The position numbers and the translations under genes were made by a program. The notes under the pieces are model-generated. The model saw only the letters and a program-made list of their open reading frames with translations, was not told the origin of the DNA and ran no database searches. From Stackebrandtia nassauensis DSM 44728 (GTDB lineage Bacteria; Actinomycetota; Actinomycetes; Mycobacteriales; Micromonosporaceae): a stretch of DNA of 64,000 nt. Each line of letters starts with the position of its first letter. The stretch's first letter is position 1. The stretch spans positions 6,200,001 through 6,264,000 of the forward strand of contig NC_013947.1 of NCBI RefSeq assembly GCF_000024545.1. Reading direction: 5' to 3'. This document shows positions 1 through 8,837 of this stretch, piece after piece.

Positions 1-784
1 CGCGGGTCTGGGTGTTGGTGCCCGCGTTCTCCCGCGCCGCGGCGTAGATGCCGCCGTCGGTGCGCTCGAAGAGGTTCAGTTCCTGCGGGATGATGTCGTC
101 GGTCGCGGGGACGTCGGTGGCACCGCGGGTCCAGGTCTCGCCGCCGTCGTCGCTGTAGACCAGGGCGGCGCCGTTCTTGCCGGAGCCGTCGGAGAAGTTG
201 ACGCCCACGACCAGCCGTCCGGCGTGTTCGCCCCGGGTGAGCTGGATGCCGCCGCCGGGGCCGGTGGCATACCAGCCCCAGTCGGGTTCGTCGATGACGT
301 CGCCGAGGCTCTTGGCGGTGCTCCAGGTCTGGCCGTCGTCGTCGCTGTGTTGGACGTACGGGGTGCGGGGCTGGTCGGCGTTGGACGGGTTGTGTGTGGA
401 CAGCAGCACGATGCGGCCGGTGCTCTCGTCGAGGATCGGCACCGGGTTGCCGCGGGTGGCGGCCGCGTCGGGGTCGTCGTCGGTGCCCTGTAGCACGATC
501 TGGGACTTGCCCCAGGTCGCTCCGTCGTCGGTGGAGCGTTTCATGACCAGGTCGATGTGGCCGGTGTCGCCGCAGAACTCGGTGCGGGCTTCGGCGAAGG
601 CCAGCAGGTCGCCGTTCCCGGCCCGCAGGATGGCGGGGATGCGGTGGCAGCCGTAGCCGTTCTCGCCCTTGGTGAAGATGGTCTGGACGTCGGGGGCGGC
701 GGAGGCGGGGCCTGCGGTGAGCAGACCGGCGGTGACGGTCAGCGCGGCCACGGCCGCGATGACGAGCGGACGGAGCAGTCTCAT
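1..784 (-). CDS. Secreted exo-alpha-sialidase (partial, 3' end outside window)
   Basis: A secreted sialidase would release terminal sialic acids from glycans outside the cell. The reading frame runs from an ATG at 784 off the left edge; 261 residues are visible. Residues 1-29 are a classic signal peptide ending in GPASA. An HRIP motif at 47-50 matches the F/Y-RIP arginine motif, LLAFAEAR follows at 60-67, and three Asp-boxes are present (STDDGATW near 84, SDDDGQTW near 147, SDDGGETW near 211). This is the standard order for the N-terminal half of a GH33-like beta-propeller. The catalytic Tyr/Glu region is not visible. A 16-bp palindrome lies upstream at 861-876. Confidence 0.88.
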   Translation of the reverse strand, partial: MRLLRPLVIAAVAALTVTAGLLTAGPASAAPDVQTIFTKGENGYGCHRIPAILRAGNGDLLAFAEARTEFCGDTGHIDLVMKRSTDDGATWGKSQIVLQGTDDDPDAAATRGNPVPILDESTGRIVLLSTHNPSNADQPRTPYVQHSDDDGQTWSTAKSLGDVIDEPDWGWYATGPGGGIQLTRGEHAGRLVVGVNFSDGSGKNGAALVYSDDGGETWTRGATDVPATDDIIPQELNLFERTDGGIYAAARENAGTNTQTR

Positions 785-860
785 GATGGGCACCCTCACG
801 TTCGGTGGAGACTCAGGAGACTTCGATACTGGCGAATGAATCAATAAAGAGCCAATAAGA

Positions 861-876
861 CATAGGACGTCCTATG
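861..876. promoter_or_regulatory. Perfect 16-bp palindrome upstream of the sialidase
   Basis: CATAGGACGTCCTATG is its own reverse complement and lies 77-92 bp upstream of the sialidase start, in an AT-richer patch. Its size and position suit a dimeric repressor operator. The cognate regulator is not evident in the window. Confidence 0.4.
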
Positions 877-896
877 AACTCCAGCCGACGCGAAGA

Positions 897-923
897 AGCC
901 CGCGACCCAAGAGGTCGCGGGCT
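897..923 (-). terminator. Hairpin terminator of the secreted nuclease gene
   Basis: A perfect 11-bp stem (AGCCCGCGACC / GGTCGCGGGCT) with a 5-nt loop lies 17 bp past the nuclease stop codon. No clear T-tract follows, as is common in high-GC actinobacteria. Confidence 0.7.
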
Positions 924-939
924 CCTAGGAGAACTGCTG

Positions 940-2724
940 TTACAGCGTCAACTTGACCACGCTCGGGTCGTGGTCACTGGCCTGGTCGGTGAACTCGGAG
1001 TTCACGTGCACGACGTCCAGTTCGGCGGCCTCGGCCAGCTTCGGCGAGACCAGGATCTGGTCCAGCACCTGCGAATTGCCGTCGAAGACGTAGCTGTAGC
1101 GCTCCTTCTCGTCCAGCAGGTCGTAGGCACCCTTGAGGGCGTCACCGGCGGTCAGCTTGGCGACGGTCTCGGAGAACTCGAAGTCGTTGATGTCGCCCAG
1201 GACGACGACGTTGGCGTCCGGGACGGCGCCCTGCAGTTCCTTGACGAACTTGTTGACCAGCTCGGCCTGCGGGTGCCGCTGCTCCTCGCTGGAGCGGGCC
1301 GGCGGCTGGAACCGGCCCATGAGCGGGTCGTCGCCGCCCTTGGACGCGAAGTGGTTCACCACGGCGAAGACCTTCTTGCCGTTGAACTCGAACTCGGCCG
1401 CGACCGGTTTGCGGGAGTCCTTCCAGGCGTCGTCGGCCGGGGCGACGCGGCCCGGGGACACGCTCAGTCCCTCCGCGGAGACTTCGACCGGAGTGGTGGC
1501 GTCACCGGCGTCCTTGCCGGAGGGCTTGACCCGCTCGGGGTTGTACAGGAACCCGGTGCGGATGTTGCCGCCCGGCTCGCCGCCGTCGGCGTTGTTCTCC
1601 GGGTCGATCGACTGGTACTCATAGGACGGTCCACCGGCGGCCTTGATGGCCTCGATGAGCTTCTTCCAGGTCTCGTCGGCGGCAACGGTGCCGTCGTCGT
1701 CGGCGCCGTTGTTGTCCTGGATCTCCTCGATGCCGAGGATGTCCGGGGAGGCCAGGTTCTTGGCGATGTACTCGCCGTGCCGGTCGAAGGCGGCCTGGTC
1801 GTCCTTGGGGTCCAGGTTCTCCACGTTGTAGGTGGCCATGGCGAGCTTGTCGCCCTGCGCCTCGGTGGTCTCCGGCTTCAACCCGGCGCTTTCCACCTTC
1901 GGGGTCTCCAGGGCGTTGAGCTTGAAGTTGCCGAAGCTGTAGTCCAGGACGCCGTCGACGTCGTCGGGCAGCTTGTCGCCGACGTTGGCGACCGGGGCCT
2001 CGGAGACCAGGTCGTCCAGGACGACCCGCTCGGTGTTGGCGTCCTCGCCGGTGAACTTGACGCCACCGCGCTCGGTGCGCAGGCCGCCCTCGCCGCCCGG
2101 CAGCACCGAGACCTCACCGTTCTTGGTGGTGGGACCGACGGCGACGGAGTCCTTGACCCGCACCAGCATCCCCTCCATGGACTCGTAGAAGTCCAGGGCG
2201 TTGGCCTTGACGTCGAAGTCGGCCTTCTCCACGTCGCCGGGCTCGGCCGAGTGGACCTTCTCGGGCGCGACGCGACCGTCGGGGCCGACCAGGGTCGCCT
2301 CCGGGGCCTCGCCGCCCGAACCCTCGACGCTCACCTTGGGCTCGGTGATCTCGGTGGTGGACAGGTTGTTCTCGGCCTTGCCGGGCCGGTACTCGGTGAC
2401 CTTGCCCGCCACCTTCACCGCGTCGCCGACCTTGGCCTCGGGGGCCGCGTTGGTGAAGACGTAGATGCCGTCACTGGTGGCCTCGTCGGAGTCGGGCTCG
2501 GCGCTCTGCATCCAGAAGCCCTTCTCGGACACGGCGGTCACGGTGCCGGGAATGTCCGTGACCTCCTCGCCCGCGACGGGGGAAACATGGGCGGCGCCTT
2601 GGATTTCGGCGATGGTCGTTGCCTGGGCCGCGACGGCGACACCGGCGATGGTTACCGGGATCGCGATCGCGCCCGCGCCTATGGCGGCGATGAGGGCACG
2701 TCTGACAGGGGGTCGCATATTCAC
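940..2724 (-). CDS. Secreted endonuclease/exonuclease/phosphatase-family nuclease
   Basis: This 594-residue protein is likely an extracellular DNase/phosphodiesterase. It starts with a signal peptide (about residues 1-33, ending VAVAAQA). An OB-fold-like segment follows (about 60-140, PGTVTAVSEKGFWMQ, GDAVKVAGKV) of the kind fused to ExeM/YhcR-type nucleases. The C-terminal half is an EEP domain: MATYNVENLD near 296, IEEIQDN soon after, VLGDINDFEF near 507 and SDHDPS near 587, which supply the Asn, Glu, Asp and His residues expected for metal-dependent catalysis. The gene is monocistronic, with a hairpin just downstream. The natural substrate is not evident. Confidence 0.85.
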   Translation of the reverse strand: MNMRPPVRRALIAAIGAGAIAIPVTIAGVAVAAQATTIAEIQGAAHVSPVAGEEVTDIPGTVTAVSEKGFWMQSAEPDSDEATSDGIYVFTNAAPEAKVGDAVKVAGKVTEYRPGKAENNLSTTEITEPKVSVEGSGGEAPEATLVGPDGRVAPEKVHSAEPGDVEKADFDVKANALDFYESMEGMLVRVKDSVAVGPTTKNGEVSVLPGGEGGLRTERGGVKFTGEDANTERVVLDDLVSEAPVANVGDKLPDDVDGVLDYSFGNFKLNALETPKVESAGLKPETTEAQGDKLAMATYNVENLDPKDDQAAFDRHGEYIAKNLASPDILGIEEIQDNNGADDDGTVAADETWKKLIEAIKAAGGPSYEYQSIDPENNADGGEPGGNIRTGFLYNPERVKPSGKDAGDATTPVEVSAEGLSVSPGRVAPADDAWKDSRKPVAAEFEFNGKKVFAVVNHFASKGGDDPLMGRFQPPARSSEEQRHPQAELVNKFVKELQGAVPDANVVVLGDINDFEFSETVAKLTAGDALKGAYDLLDEKERYSYVFDGNSQVLDQILVSPKLAEAAELDVVHVNSEFTDQASDHDPSVVKLTL

Positions 2725-2859
2725 AGCTCTCCAGATGGGGGGTGGGTCGCCTTCTTCCTATCCTGCGGAACCGCGTCAAAGCAACACCGAAGCCGCAACA
2801 TTTCCCTTAACCCCGTATGAACCCACTTTCGGTTATGGACGGTTTTATGGACGCGCGAA

Positions 2860-2889
2860 ACGGTCCGTGCTCCTCGGCGCACGGACCGT
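2860..2889 (-). terminator. Terminator of the copper ATPase gene
   Basis: An 11-bp perfect stem (ACGGTCCGTGC / GCACGGACCGT) with an 8-nt loop begins 9 bp beyond the ATPase stop codon on the minus strand. Confidence 0.7.
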
Positions 2890-2897
2890 CCGCTGTG

Positions 2898-5099
2898 TCA
2901 GTTGAAGCGACGCAGCCGCAGGCTGTTGCCGACGACGAACACTGAGGAGAAGGCCATCGCGGCCCCGGCGATCATCGGGGACAGCACGCCCAGCGCCGCG
3001 AGCGGCAGCGCGGCCACGTTGTAGGCGAAGGCCCAGAACAGGTTGCCCTTGATGGTGCGCAGTGTCTTGCGGGACAGCCGGATCGCGTCGGCGGCCACCA
3101 GCAGGTCGCCGCGGACCAGGGTCAGGTCGGACGCCTCGATGGCCACGTCGGTGCCGGTGCCCATGGCGATGCCCAGGTCGGCCTGGGCCAGCGCCGCGGC
3201 GTCGTTGACGCCGTCGCCGACCATGGCGACCGTGCGGCCCTTGTCCTGCAAGGACTTCACGACGTCCACCTTGTCCTTCGGCAGCACCTCGGCGTGCACC
3301 TCGTCGATGCCGACGGTGGCCGCGACGGCCTCGGCGGCGCGACGGTTGTCGCCGGTCAGCAGCACCGGGGTCAGGCCGAGCGCCCGCAGCCGGGACACCG
3401 CCTCGCGGCTGGAGGGTTTGACCTCGTCGGCGACGACCAGCAGTCCGGCCACTTGGCCGTCCCAGCTGGCGGCCACGACGGTCTTGCCCTGCGATTCGGC
3501 CGCGTCCCTGGCCTTGGTGAGACGGTCGTCGAGGCTCAGCGCCCATTCGGTCAGCATCGCGACGCGGCCGACGCTGACGGCGTGGCCGTCGACCATGCCG
3601 GTGACGCCGAGACCGGCGTGGTTGCTGAAGTCCGTGACGGCGGGCAGGGACTCGGTCGCGGCGGCGACGGCCCGCGCGATCGGGTGTTCGGAGGCCGCCT
3701 CGACGGCTCCGGCCAGTCGCAGCAGTTCCCCGGCTTCGACGCCGTCGGCCGGGATGACCTCCGCCAGGGCCATCGTGCCGGTGGTGACGGTGCCGGTCTT
3801 GTCGAGGACGACGGTGTCGATGGCGCGGGTGGATTCCAGCACCTGCGGGCCGCCCACCAGGATGCCCAGTTGCGCGCCGCGTCCGGTGCCGACCATGAGC
3901 GCGGTGGGTGTGGCCAGGCCCAGGGCGCACGGGCAGGCGATGATGAGCACCGCGACGGCGGCGGTGAAGGCGGAGGCGGCGTCGCCGGTGACGGCGAGCC
4001 AGACGCCGAGGGTGGCCAGCGACAGCGCGATGACGATCGGCACGAAGATGCCGGACACCTTGTCGGCCAACCGTTGTACCTCGGCCTTGCCGGTCTGGGC
4101 CTCCTCGACGAGGCGGGCCATCTGGGCCAGCTGAGTGTCGGAGCCGACGCGGGTGGCGCGCACGACCAGTCGGCCGCCGGAATTCAGGGTCGCCCCCGTG
4201 ACGGTGTCGCCGACGCCGACCTCGACCGGCACCGATTCGCCGGTCAGCATGCTCTCGTCGACGGCGGAGTGGCCCTCGACGACCTCGCCGTCGGTGGCGA
4301 TCTTCTCGCCGGGACGCACCACGAACTCCTCGCCGACCCGCAGCTCGGCCGCGGGGACGCGGTGTTCGACGCCGTCGCGGCGGACCGTGACGTCTTTGGC
4401 GCCCAGGTCCATCAGGGCCCGCAGCGCCGAACCGGCGCGTTTCTTGGCGCGGTGCTCGAAGAACCGGCCCAGCAGGATCAGCGCGGTGACCGCGGCGGCG
4501 GCTTCGAAGTAGATGTTGCTCAAGCCCCCGCCGGAGGTGAGGCCGAAGGAGAAGCCGTGGGTCATGCCGACCATGCCCGCCGAGCCGAAGAACAGCGCGA
4601 CCACCGACCAGCCGAACGCGGCCAGGGTCCCCAGCGAGACCAGGGTGTCCATGGTGGCCGAGCCGTGGCGCAGGTTCACCGCGGCGGCCTTGTGGAACGG
4701 CCAGCCGCCGTAGGCGATGACGGGGATGGTCAGCACCAGCGAGGTCCACTGCCAGCCGGGGAACTGGAAAGCCGGGACCATGCCCATCGCGACGACGGGA
4801 AGCGCCAGGGCCAGCGACAGGATCACCCGGTAGCGCAGTCCGTCGAGTTCGGCGTCGGCGTCGGGTTCTTCGACCTCGGCCTTGGGCTGCGCGGTGTAGC
4901 CGGTCTTCTCGACCACGGCGATCAGGTCGGCGGCGGCGACGCCGTCGGGCACGGTGGCGGTGGCCTTCTCGGTGGCGTAGTTGACGGTCGCGGTCACGCC
5001 GTCCATCCGGTTGAGCTTCTTCTCGATCCGGTTGGCACACGACGCGCAGGTCATGCCGCCGATGTTCAGTTCGATGATGTTCTCGGTGTCTGTCTTCAT
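2898..5099 (-). CDS. copA: Copper-translocating P1B-type ATPase (CopA family)
   Basis: This 733-residue integral membrane pump is expected to export Cu(I) using ATP. It has one N-terminal heavy-metal domain (GMTCASC), a CPC motif in a transmembrane helix (ACPCALG, near residue 389), the phosphorylation site DKTGT near 433, HPIARA in the nucleotide domain, and GDGVND near 627. CPC and the HMA motif indicate the Cu(I)/Ag(I) subgroup. An ATG 18 bp upstream (5117) is possible, but the chosen ATG has GAGG seven bases before it, while the upstream ATG abuts a hairpin and lacks a ribosome-binding site. It follows the small chaperone gene on the same strand, and a CsoR-like operator precedes both. 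Confidence 0.93.
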   Translation of the reverse strand: MKTDTENIIELNIGGMTCASCANRIEKKLNRMDGVTATVNYATEKATATVPDGVAAADLIAVVEKTGYTAQPKAEVEEPDADAELDGLRYRVILSLALALPVVAMGMVPAFQFPGWQWTSLVLTIPVIAYGGWPFHKAAAVNLRHGSATMDTLVSLGTLAAFGWSVVALFFGSAGMVGMTHGFSFGLTSGGGLSNIYFEAAAAVTALILLGRFFEHRAKKRAGSALRALMDLGAKDVTVRRDGVEHRVPAAELRVGEEFVVRPGEKIATDGEVVEGHSAVDESMLTGESVPVEVGVGDTVTGATLNSGGRLVVRATRVGSDTQLAQMARLVEEAQTGKAEVQRLADKVSGIFVPIVIALSLATLGVWLAVTGDAASAFTAAVAVLIIACPCALGLATPTALMVGTGRGAQLGILVGGPQVLESTRAIDTVVLDKTGTVTTGTMALAEVIPADGVEAGELLRLAGAVEAASEHPIARAVAAATESLPAVTDFSNHAGLGVTGMVDGHAVSVGRVAMLTEWALSLDDRLTKARDAAESQGKTVVAASWDGQVAGLLVVADEVKPSSREAVSRLRALGLTPVLLTGDNRRAAEAVAATVGIDEVHAEVLPKDKVDVVKSLQDKGRTVAMVGDGVNDAAALAQADLGIAMGTGTDVAIEASDLTLVRGDLLVAADAIRLSRKTLRTIKGNLFWAFAYNVAALPLAALGVLSPMIAGAAMAFSSVFVVGNSLRLRRFN

Positions 5100-5121
5100 G
5101 GTCGCCTCACTCGCCATTGTG

Positions 5122-5152
5122 CCCGTTGACCGGACGATCGCCGGTCAACGGG
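5122..5152 (-). terminator. Intercistronic hairpin between copZ-like gene and copA
   Basis: A perfect 12-bp stem (CCCGTTGACCGG / CCGGTCAACGGG) with a 7-nt loop sits between the two copper genes, 6 bp after the chaperone stop. It could be a partial terminator or a processing/stability element that sets the chaperone:pump ratio. Which of these applies cannot be read from sequence. Confidence 0.6.
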
Positions 5153-5158
5153 CAGTGC

Positions 5159-5413
5159 TCAGATCTTCCCGGTCAGCTGGTATCCGGCCTCGTCGACGGC
5201 GGCGCGGACCGCCTCGTCGTCGAGGGCGGTGGTGCTGCCGATCGTGACGGTGCCGCCCTCGACGTCCACGGACACGGTCTCCACGCCCGGCACCCGGTTG
5301 AGTTCGTTCGTGACGCTGGTGGCGCAGTGGCCACAGGTCATGCCGGTCACCGCATAACCGGTGGTCACGGTGGTGGTGGTCGCGGCGGGGGTGGTGGAAC
5401 AGGTGTCGCACAT
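5159..5413 (-). CDS. Copper chaperone, HMA domain (CopZ-like)
   Basis: This 84-residue cytosolic metal-binding protein probably hands Cu(I) to the downstream ATPase. After a Thr-rich N-terminal stretch carrying an extra C-x2-C pair (CDTC, residues 2-5), a single ferredoxin-like HMA domain contains the GMTCGHC copper site. The domain pattern matches the second chaperone at 42383 (GMTCQHC). It is the first gene of the copper-export unit and lies directly behind a CsoR-type operator. Confidence 0.9.
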   Translation of the reverse strand: MCDTCSTTPAATTTTVTTGYAVTGMTCGHCATSVTNELNRVPGVETVSVDVEGGTVTIGSTTALDDEAVRAAVDEAGYQLTGKI

Positions 5414-5436
5414 GGTGTGTCTCCTCGTCTCGATTA

Positions 5437-5451
5437 TACCCCCTAGGGGTA
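5437..5451. promoter_or_regulatory. CsoR-type copper operator upstream of the copZ-copA unit
   Basis: TACCCC-CTA-GGGGTA, embedded in ATACCCCCTAGGGGTAT, lies 24 bp upstream of the chaperone start. The G-tract inverted repeat flanked by TA matches known CsoR operators. The same 6-3-6 design recurs at 42041-42055 before csoR itself. Confidence 0.82.
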
Positions 5452-5586
5452 TCTATGGCGACGATAGCAGGCGTGGATCGGGGTGTCATCGTGAGCTGCG
5501 ACATACCCCCGGTCCGTATATGTGAACCGTGGGGAATTTTGCGGTTTATGACCCGAATGCCGGTTTCTAGCGGCACGATTGAGCGC

Positions 5587-7743
5587 ATGACGAATCCGCC
5601 GAACGAACAGCCCGACCCCTGGTCACTGCCGGGTGAACAGCCCCATCCCGGTCCGTACGGAAACCAGCCGTTCGGCGAACCCATTGGCGCGCAACCACCC
5701 GAGCCGCCCGACTATCCGCCCGCCGGACCCGATCCGGCCTCGAGCCACCCGACGCCGCCGCCCGACCCGGTGCACTACAACCCGCAGCCGCAGCAGCCGC
5801 CCGAGCCCGGCATCTACCTCGGAGGTACCCCCGGGGCGTATGACCCGATGAGCGCTCCGAACAGCTACTCGGCGCCGTTCACCAGCCCGCCGCCGGGCGG
5901 GGGCGGCAACAACGCCGGGCTGATCCTCGGGGTCGTGGTCGGCGGGGTCTGCCTGATCGCGATCGTCGGCGTGGTCATCTTCCTGGTCGCCCGGCCCGAC
6001 GACGACGGCTCCACCATCGCCGAACCCGACGAGAGCTCGACATCCACTTCGTACGTGCCGCCGGCCACCGGTTCGGCCAGCGCCATCGGCCCGTCGGTGG
6101 ACCCCAACGCCGACGTCCAGGGCGACGGCACCTACACCGTCGGGGACGACATCAAGGCCGGGGAGTACAAGACGACGGTCCCCGACTCGTCCTCACTGTG
6201 TTACTGGGAACGGCTGAAGGGCACCAGCGGCGAGTTCGACGACATCATCGCCAACGGCGTCGCCGACCCGGGCGAAAAGGTCACCGTCACCATCGACAAG
6301 AAGGACGAGGCGTTCAAGACGCAGGGCTGCGGCGGCTGGACCAAGTCGTTACCGGTACGGCGGGTGCCGTCGCGAGACCAGCCAGTACCAGCCCGCCAGC
6401 AGCACATAGCCGCCCGCGGTGGCGAACAGCAGCCACGGCGCCATGCCGTCGCCGGGCAGAAGCGCCGCGCCGGTGAACATGCCGACGATGAAGGTGAAGT
6501 TGAAGACGGTGTCGTTGAGGCTGAACAACCGGCCCCGGTACTCGTCGTCGCAACTGGTCTGAAGGGACGTGTCCACGACGATCTTGGTGGACTGCGAGGC
6601 GATGTTCACCAGGAACGTGCCCGCCACGAACATCGGCTCGACCAGGTTGAGTCCCAGCGACGCGACCACGGCGATCATGAGCGTCATCAGCGACGCGACC
6701 CACCGGCCCGGACCGAACCTGCGGCTGATACCGGGAGTGACCACGGCGGCCAGGAACGAACCGGCCTGACCGGCGACCGCGATCGAGGCCAGCCACGCCA
6801 GCGTGTCCCCGAAGTGCGCCTCGGCCGGGTCGTGGAAGTACCCGCGGAAGATCGCCAGGGTGAACACCGCCAGCACTCCGTACAGCGCCCGGTGTCCGGC
6901 CTGGACGGACATGACGTAGGCGGCGCCGCGCCGCTGCCACAGGTGCCTGAAGCCGGTGACCATCCCCTTTGCGGTGGCGATGATCGCGGCCAGCAGCCGG
7001 TCGGTGGCGCGTTCGGTCTCGTCCGGCCCCAGCTGTGTCGACGAGAAGGACCGCCAGGCGACCAGGGCCGAGATCGCGTACAGCGGCACCGCCAGACTCG
7101 CCGTGGCGCCGTAGGGCAGCGTCTCGGCGCCGGGCACGAACGACTCGGTGAGACGGATGACCAGATAGGACAGTCCCAGGCCGGTGCCGTAGCAGATCGT
7201 CCCCAGTGTCGTGGCCAGCGAGTTGGCCGTGACCAGGTGCGGCGGCTCGACGACGTGCGGCTGCGAGGCCGAAAGCCCGGCCAACACGAACCGGTTGATC
7301 GTGATGATCAACAGCGCGAACACCCCGAAGCTCCACTCCGGACCGTCGCCGAGGATGAACGCGGCGGCCGGGATCACCAGCAGCGCCCGCACCAGATTGG
7401 ACACGGCCAGGATGTCGCGGCGGCTCCAGCGGTCCAGGAACACCCCGACGTACGGTCCCAGCACCGAGTACGGGGCCACCAGCATCGCGAAGGCCACCGC
7501 GTAGGCCATCGGCTCGATCTGCTTGGTGGGGTTGAAGAACACGCTGACGGCCAGGCCCGCCTGGAACAGGCCGTCGGCCAGCTGGCTGGTGACCCGGGCG
7601 GTCAGAAGCCGCCGGAAGTCGCGGCGCCGCACGATCGCGCGCACATGGTGCCGTTCCATACCCTGGCGATTCCCGGATTCGACGCTCGGCGCTGGTTGCG
7701 GCACCCCAAGACCTTATGTCACCGGGGTGGCGGGGACCAGTAA
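5587..7743 (+). CDS. Single-pass membrane protein with Pro-rich N-terminus; stop codon lost, reads antisense into MFS gene
   Basis: Only the first ~256 codons (to about 6354) look like a genuine protein. These comprise a Pro/Gln-rich cytoplasmic stretch (1-115), one transmembrane helix (LILGVVVGGVCLIAIVGVV, about 113-136), an Asp/Ser/Thr linker, and an extracellular domain (GDGTYTVGDDIKAGEYK ... CYWERL ... DDIIAN ... GCGGWT) of a type common in actinobacterial lipoproteins and membrane proteins. Such domains normally end just after the Gly-Cys-Gly-x-Trp-Thr motif. Here no stop follows, so the frame continues for over 450 low-complexity residues antisense to the convergent transporter until TAA at 7741. 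The ATG at 5587 begins MTNPPNEQ. Confidence 0.6.
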   Translation: MTNPPNEQPDPWSLPGEQPHPGPYGNQPFGEPIGAQPPEPPDYPPAGPDPASSHPTPPPDPVHYNPQPQQPPEPGIYLGGTPGAYDPMSAPNSYSAPFTSPPPGGGGNNAGLILGVVVGGVCLIAIVGVVIFLVARPDDDGSTIAEPDESSTSTSYVPPATGSASAIGPSVDPNADVQGDGTYTVGDDIKAGEYKTTVPDSSSLCYWERLKGTSGEFDDIIANGVADPGEKVTVTIDKKDEAFKTQGCGGWTKSLPVRRVPSRDQPVPARQQHIAARGGEQQPRRHAVAGQKRRAGEHADDEGEVEDGVVEAEQPAPVLVVATGLKGRVHDDLGGLRGDVHQERARHEHRLDQVESQRRDHGDHERHQRRDPPARTEPAADTGSDHGGQERTGLTGDRDRGQPRQRVPEVRLGRVVEVPAEDRQGEHRQHSVQRPVSGLDGHDVGGAAPLPQVPEAGDHPLCGGDDRGQQPVGGAFGLVRPQLCRREGPPGDQGRDRVQRHRQTRRGAVGQRLGAGHERLGETDDQIGQSQAGAVADRPQCRGQRVGRDQVRRLDDVRLRGRKPGQHEPVDRDDQQREHPEAPLRTVAEDERGGRDHQQRPHQIGHGQDVAAAPAVQEHPDVRSQHRVRGHQHREGHRVGHRLDLLGGVEEHADGQARLEQAVGQLAGDPGGQKPPEVAAPHDRAHMVPFHTLAIPGFDARRWLRHPKTLCHRGGGDQ
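6349..7704 (-). CDS. MFS transporter
   Basis: This 451-residue polytopic membrane protein resembles major-facilitator drug/metabolite exporters of the MFS_1/MFS_3 kind. The loop motif between helices 2 and 3 is visible (LGPYVGVFLDRWSRRD), followed by regularly spaced hydrophobic helices and a short basic C-terminus (SRRHPPYR). The GTG start at 7704 has AAGG seven bases upstream; an internal ATG at 7659 (MERHHVR) is an alternative closer to the usual family start. The substrate is unknown. It converges on the membrane-protein gene that reads antisense through it. Confidence 0.85.
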   Translation of the reverse strand: MPQPAPSVESGNRQGMERHHVRAIVRRRDFRRLLTARVTSQLADGLFQAGLAVSVFFNPTKQIEPMAYAVAFAMLVAPYSVLGPYVGVFLDRWSRRDILAVSNLVRALLVIPAAAFILGDGPEWSFGVFALLIITINRFVLAGLSASQPHVVEPPHLVTANSLATTLGTICYGTGLGLSYLVIRLTESFVPGAETLPYGATASLAVPLYAISALVAWRSFSSTQLGPDETERATDRLLAAIIATAKGMVTGFRHLWQRRGAAYVMSVQAGHRALYGVLAVFTLAIFRGYFHDPAEAHFGDTLAWLASIAVAGQAGSFLAAVVTPGISRRFGPGRWVASLMTLMIAVVASLGLNLVEPMFVAGTFLVNIASQSTKIVVDTSLQTSCDDEYRGRLFSLNDTVFNFTFIVGMFTGAALLPGDGMAPWLLFATAGGYVLLAGWYWLVSRRHPPYR

Positions 7744-7814
7744 CGGCCGTAAGCGGTCAAATCGGGAAGGCGGCGGCGCCGGTGCCCGGTAGCGACCCTC
7801 TAACATCTACGACC

Positions 7815-8837
7815 ATGGATGCCAAGTCCGACGACGACGTGACCGAACCCAATCCGTCGGCCGACGACGTGACCGAGATCCGTCCGGCGGTCCAGGCCCC
7901 GGATCCCACCCCCGACACCGATCGCAAGGCGGCCCGTAAGGAAGCCAGACGGCAGCCGCTCAACCCCGACGACCCGGAACCGACCTGGCTGGCGCGCGGC
8001 AGTGGCGGCCGGACGATCGTGGGCATCGTGCTGGTGCTGGTCATGGTCGCGGGCATCGCGGCGCTGGGCTGGTGGCTGTTCGAGCCCGCCAGCGCCGAGT
8101 CCACCGACGACGGGAAACTGACCTCCGAGGACTGCCGCGTCAGTGAGGCCAAGGACGAGGCCGCGACCGTGCGGCTGCCGCCCTCGCTGGGCAAGACCGA
8201 ACCGCGCGCCACCGCGACGGTGACGACCAACGTCGGCGAACTGACCGTGCTGCTGTTCGGCGACGTGTCGCCGTGCGGCGTCAGTGGCTTCGAATACCTC
8301 ACCCGGCAGGGCTTCTACGCCAACTCCCCCTGCTACCGGCTCACCACCCAGCAGACCGACCCGACGGTGACACTGCGCTGCGGCGACCCGACCGGCACCG
8401 GCAAGGGCGGCCCGGGTTTCCGGTACCAGGCCGAGGACGCCTTCACCGGCGAGGTCGGGCGCGACTACGTCGCCCTCATCAACGACCGCAAGGGCATGGC
8501 GGGCGGCAGCTTCGCGTTCGTGCGCGGCGAGTCGAAGCCGACGGCGGCGCTGTCGGTCATCGGCCAGGTCATCTCGGGACACGGGGTGCTGGACCAGATC
8601 GGGGCCGCGGCGGGCGTCGACCCCTATGACGACGAACCGGCGCAACCGGTCGTGATCCAGAAGATCACCATCAAGACCGGCACGGTGACCCTGCCGCCCA
8701 GCGACAACGGTTCCAGCCCGAGTTCCAGCGGCGTCCCCACCACCTCGGGGACCGGCACCGCGACGCCGTCGGGTTCCGGTCAGCCGTCCTCGGGCGGATC
8801 CAGCAGCAGCGGCGGCGGGATCGACTTCCCGAACTAA
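7815..8837 (+). CDS. Membrane-anchored cyclophilin-type peptidyl-prolyl isomerase
   Basis: This 340-residue protein should assist folding of exported proteins. It has a charged cytosolic N-terminus (1-70), one transmembrane helix (IVGIVLVLVMVAGIAALGWWL, about 70-92), an extracytoplasmic cyclophilin domain (about 130-290: TVTTNVGELTVLLFGD, FEYLTRQGFY, GPGFRYQAED, MAGGSFAF, VIGQVISGHGVLDQI) and a Ser/Thr/Gly-rich tail. This is the layout of the PpiB-like proteins anchored in actinobacterial membranes. The ATG at 7815 gives a normal N-terminus. Its stop overlaps that of the convergent gene by three bases. Confidence 0.85.
   Translation: MDAKSDDDVTEPNPSADDVTEIRPAVQAPDPTPDTDRKAARKEARRQPLNPDDPEPTWLARGSGGRTIVGIVLVLVMVAGIAALGWWLFEPASAESTDDGKLTSEDCRVSEAKDEAATVRLPPSLGKTEPRATATVTTNVGELTVLLFGDVSPCGVSGFEYLTRQGFYANSPCYRLTTQQTDPTVTLRCGDPTGTGKGGPGFRYQAEDAFTGEVGRDYVALINDRKGMAGGSFAFVRGESKPTAALSVIGQVISGHGVLDQIGAAAGVDPYDDEPAQPVVIQKITIKTGTVTLPPSDNGSSPSSSGVPTTSGTGTATPSGSGQPSSGGSSSSGGGIDFPN

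Noticed and set aside
874-2820. Long plus-strand frame opposite the secreted nuclease
   Set aside because: Gly/Val/Asp-rich low-complexity translation without motifs, antisense to a clear EEP nuclease. It reflects third-position G/C bias.
5501-5520. Second CsoR-like half-site (ATACCCCC ... GTATA)
   Set aside because: Only one arm matches; the G-rich right arm is missing.
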